From Bacillota bacterium (GTDB lineage Bacteria > Bacillota > Sulfobacillia > Symbiobacteriales > Symbiobacteriaceae), in assembly GCA_028287415.1 (NCBI GenBank), contig JAQBPS010000782.1, forward strand, positions 1-5,506: 5,506 nucleotides of DNA. Reading direction: 5' to 3'. A model generated the notes under the pieces. The model worked only from the letters and a program-made list of their open reading frames with translations. It searched no databases and was not told where the DNA came from. Below are positions 4,015-5,506 of the stretch, in pieces. Every line of letters starts with the position of its first letter. Positions within the stretch are counted from its first letter, which is position 1. The translations under genes and the position numbers were made by a program.

Positions 4015-5506
4015 ATGTCTTATGTCCTGACATTCGCTGAGGCCGTCGCTGCCGGGCCCTCGCAGGTGGGCGGCAAGGGCTGGAATACGGGCCGCCTGGC
4101 CGGCTTCGGCTTCCGCATTCCGCACGGCTGCGTGGTGGCCGTCGGCGCCTATTGGGCATTCCTCGCCGCGAACGGGCTGATGCCTGAAGTGGCCCGCCTT
4201 GGCGCGCTCACCGCGGATGAGGCCGCCACCGAGGAGGCGGCGGAACACCTGACCGGGTTCCGGGCGCAGATCGACGCCGGTCAGCTCCCAGCCGGACTGC
4301 TGGGCGATGTCACGGCTGCGCTCCGGGCAGCGGGCGTCCCCGCGGAGGCCGGGCTCGCCGTCCGCTCCTCAGCCACGGCGGAGGACTCAGCTTCGGCCTC
4401 ATTTGCCGGCATCCACCACAGCTTTCTGAACGTGCTCGGCGCCGACGGGCTCGCGCAGGCGATCCGTGGCTGCTACGCTTCGCTCTGGACCCCTACCGCC
4501 GTCACCTACCGTCGCCGGCTCGGCCTCCCCGATCGGGACGTGGGCGCCGCCCTCGTGATCCAGCAGCTGATCCAGTCGCTGTACTCCGGTGTCGCCTTCT
4601 CGGCCGATCCTGTCACAGGGCGCCGGGACCGGGTCGTCATCAACGCATCGTACGGCCTCGGCGAGGCGATCGTCTCCGGCGCGGTCGAGGCTGACGAGTA
4701 CCATATCCACATCGACCACGCCGGTCCGGTCAAGCTGGTCGGCGGGCGGATCGGGATGAAACACCTCGCCGTCCGGCCGGATATCGACGGCGGCACGCTG
4801 ACAGAGGAGATCGGCTACGCCGACCGCAGCGAGCCCGTGCTGTCCAAGCCCCAGCTCGAAGAACTGACCCGGGTCGTCCGGCGGATCCAGGACACCCTTG
4901 GCGACGGCGTGCAGCCGCAAGACGTGGAGTGGTGCCACGACGGCTGGTACCTGACCGTCACGCAGGCCCGCCCGATTACGGCGCTGCCCGAAGCGACCTT
5001 CCCGGCCCTCGCCGGGCAGCCCACAATCTGGTCGAATGCTAACCTCAAGGATGCCACACCCGGCGTGCAGAGTCCACTGGGCTGGTGGTTCAACTCGCTG
5101 ACGGTGGAGGTGCTGCTGCGGCAGATTTTCTGGCGGGGCGGCTACGACTTCCCCGAGGGGCTGAGCTGGAGCCGGCTCTATGGCGGCCGGGTCTACATGA
5201 ACCTCTCCGCCCTCCAGTGGGCCGCCTATGACGCCTTTGGCTGGCGCCCCGCCGAGACCAACCGGGCGATCGGCGGCCATCAGCCGGAGATTCAGGTCCC
5301 ATCCCCGGCGCCGCTCTGGAGCAGGCAGGGCCAGCAGCGCTTCCGCCGCCTCGTCCGCATGGGCGGGGTGCTGCGCAGGGCGGCCAGCAGCGCCGAGCAG
5401 GTATTTGCCAAAGTCTGGGCCTGGTGCCGGGAGTTTGAGTCACAGCCCTTCGCGGAGCGGTACCACGAACTTGACTTCCTCAAGCGGCTCTGGGCGGTGG
5501 AGAAGC
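4015..5506 (+). CDS. PEP synthase / PPDK-type phosphotransferase (rifampin-phosphotransferase-like), C-terminus cut by window edge
   Basis: The first 497 residues are present; the frame is open to the right edge. The N-terminal ATP-binding (PPDK_N) domain covers about 1-325: GGKG with Lys21, RSSATAED (117-124) with Arg117, SFAG, GVAFSADPVTG (192-202), GLGEAIVSG (214-222), DVEW with Glu305, and TQARPIT (316-322) with Gln317 and Arg319. All expected nucleotide- and metal-binding residues are present. A second domain starts around WSNANL (339-344) and continues past the edge. In pyruvate, water dikinase the order after this point differs, whereas in rifampin phosphotransferase (about 870 residues) the ATP domain is followed by a large substrate domain and then a small phosphohistidine domain. 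The layout therefore favours the latter type, which moves the beta-phosphate of ATP via a histidine to an acceptor. The catalytic histidine is outside the window, so activity and substrate are unproven. It diverges from the DUF692/Nudix unit. Confidence 0.9.
   Translation, partial: MSYVLTFAEAVAAGPSQVGGKGWNTGRLAGFGFRIPHGCVVAVGAYWAFLAANGLMPEVARLGALTADEAATEEAAEHLTGFRAQIDAGQLPAGLLGDVTAALRAAGVPAEAGLAVRSSATAEDSASASFAGIHHSFLNVLGADGLAQAIRGCYASLWTPTAVTYRRRLGLPDRDVGAALVIQQLIQSLYSGVAFSADPVTGRRDRVVINASYGLGEAIVSGAVEADEYHIHIDHAGPVKLVGGRIGMKHLAVRPDIDGGTLTEEIGYADRSEPVLSKPQLEELTRVVRRIQDTLGDGVQPQDVEWCHDGWYLTVTQARPITALPEATFPALAGQPTIWSNANLKDATPGVQSPLGWWFNSLTVEVLLRQIFWRGGYDFPEGLSWSRLYGGRVYMNLSALQWAAYDAFGWRPAETNRAIGGHQPEIQVPSPAPLWSRQGQQRFRRLVRMGGVLRRAASSAEQVFAKVWAWCREFESQPFAERYHELDFLKRLWAVEK

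Noticed and set aside
4399..5280. Open frame of 293 codons on the minus strand across the PEP-synthase-like gene
   Set aside because: It lies opposite a frame with full family motifs, shows no domain of its own and is a common artefact of GC-rich codon use.
1..5506. tRNA, rRNA, CRISPR array, insertion sequence or riboswitch
   Set aside because: No such structure was seen; coding genes and short control regions account for the window.

Overview
The window is about two-thirds G+C and gene-dense. It carries six protein genes, two of them cut by the window edges. Strong AGGAGG-type ribosome binding sites, GTG starts, an ECF sigma/zinc-finger anti-sigma pair and a classical U-tract terminator suggest a high-GC member of the Firmicutes (Symbiobacterium-like). 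This is inference from style and gene content; no 16S or other marker is present.

Region 1 (1-1453, minus strand) reads right to left as one operon: an ECF sigma factor (1453-809), its membrane anti-sigma factor with an H-x3-C-x2-C zinc motif and one membrane helix (870-352), and a third gene (336-1, running off the left edge) with a B-box-like cysteine/histidine cluster followed by a TM2-type membrane domain. Sigma and anti-sigma overlap by 62 nt. The third gene starts 15 nt after the anti-sigma stop, and its ribosome binding site is laid over that stop. None of the three needs its own promoter.

Region 2 (1454-1624) is a divergent control region with several short inverted repeats and weak promoter-like elements. 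To its right, on the plus strand, lies a CPBP-family (CAAX protease/Rce1-like) intramembrane protease (1625-2563). Since anti-sigma factors of this kind are commonly removed by membrane proteolysis, and PrsW, which cuts RsiW in Bacillus, is a distant relative of the CPBP proteases, the protease may act on the neighbouring anti-sigma factor. That link is inference from position.

Region 3 (2566-2598) is a near-perfect bidirectional intrinsic terminator between the convergent protease and Nudix genes.

Region 4 (3898-2637, minus strand) is a two-gene unit joined by an ATGA overlap: a DUF692-type TIM-barrel protein (the family of multinuclear iron enzymes such as MbnB and TglH) followed by a Nudix hydrolase with an exact Nudix box. 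No peptide precursor gene, which often accompanies DUF692 enzymes, is visible.

Region 5 (3899-5506) has a divergent promoter region and then the first 497 codons of a large PEP-synthase/pyruvate-phosphate-dikinase-type enzyme whose domain order resembles rifampin phosphotransferase. The phosphohistidine domain, which would help identify it, lies beyond the right edge.
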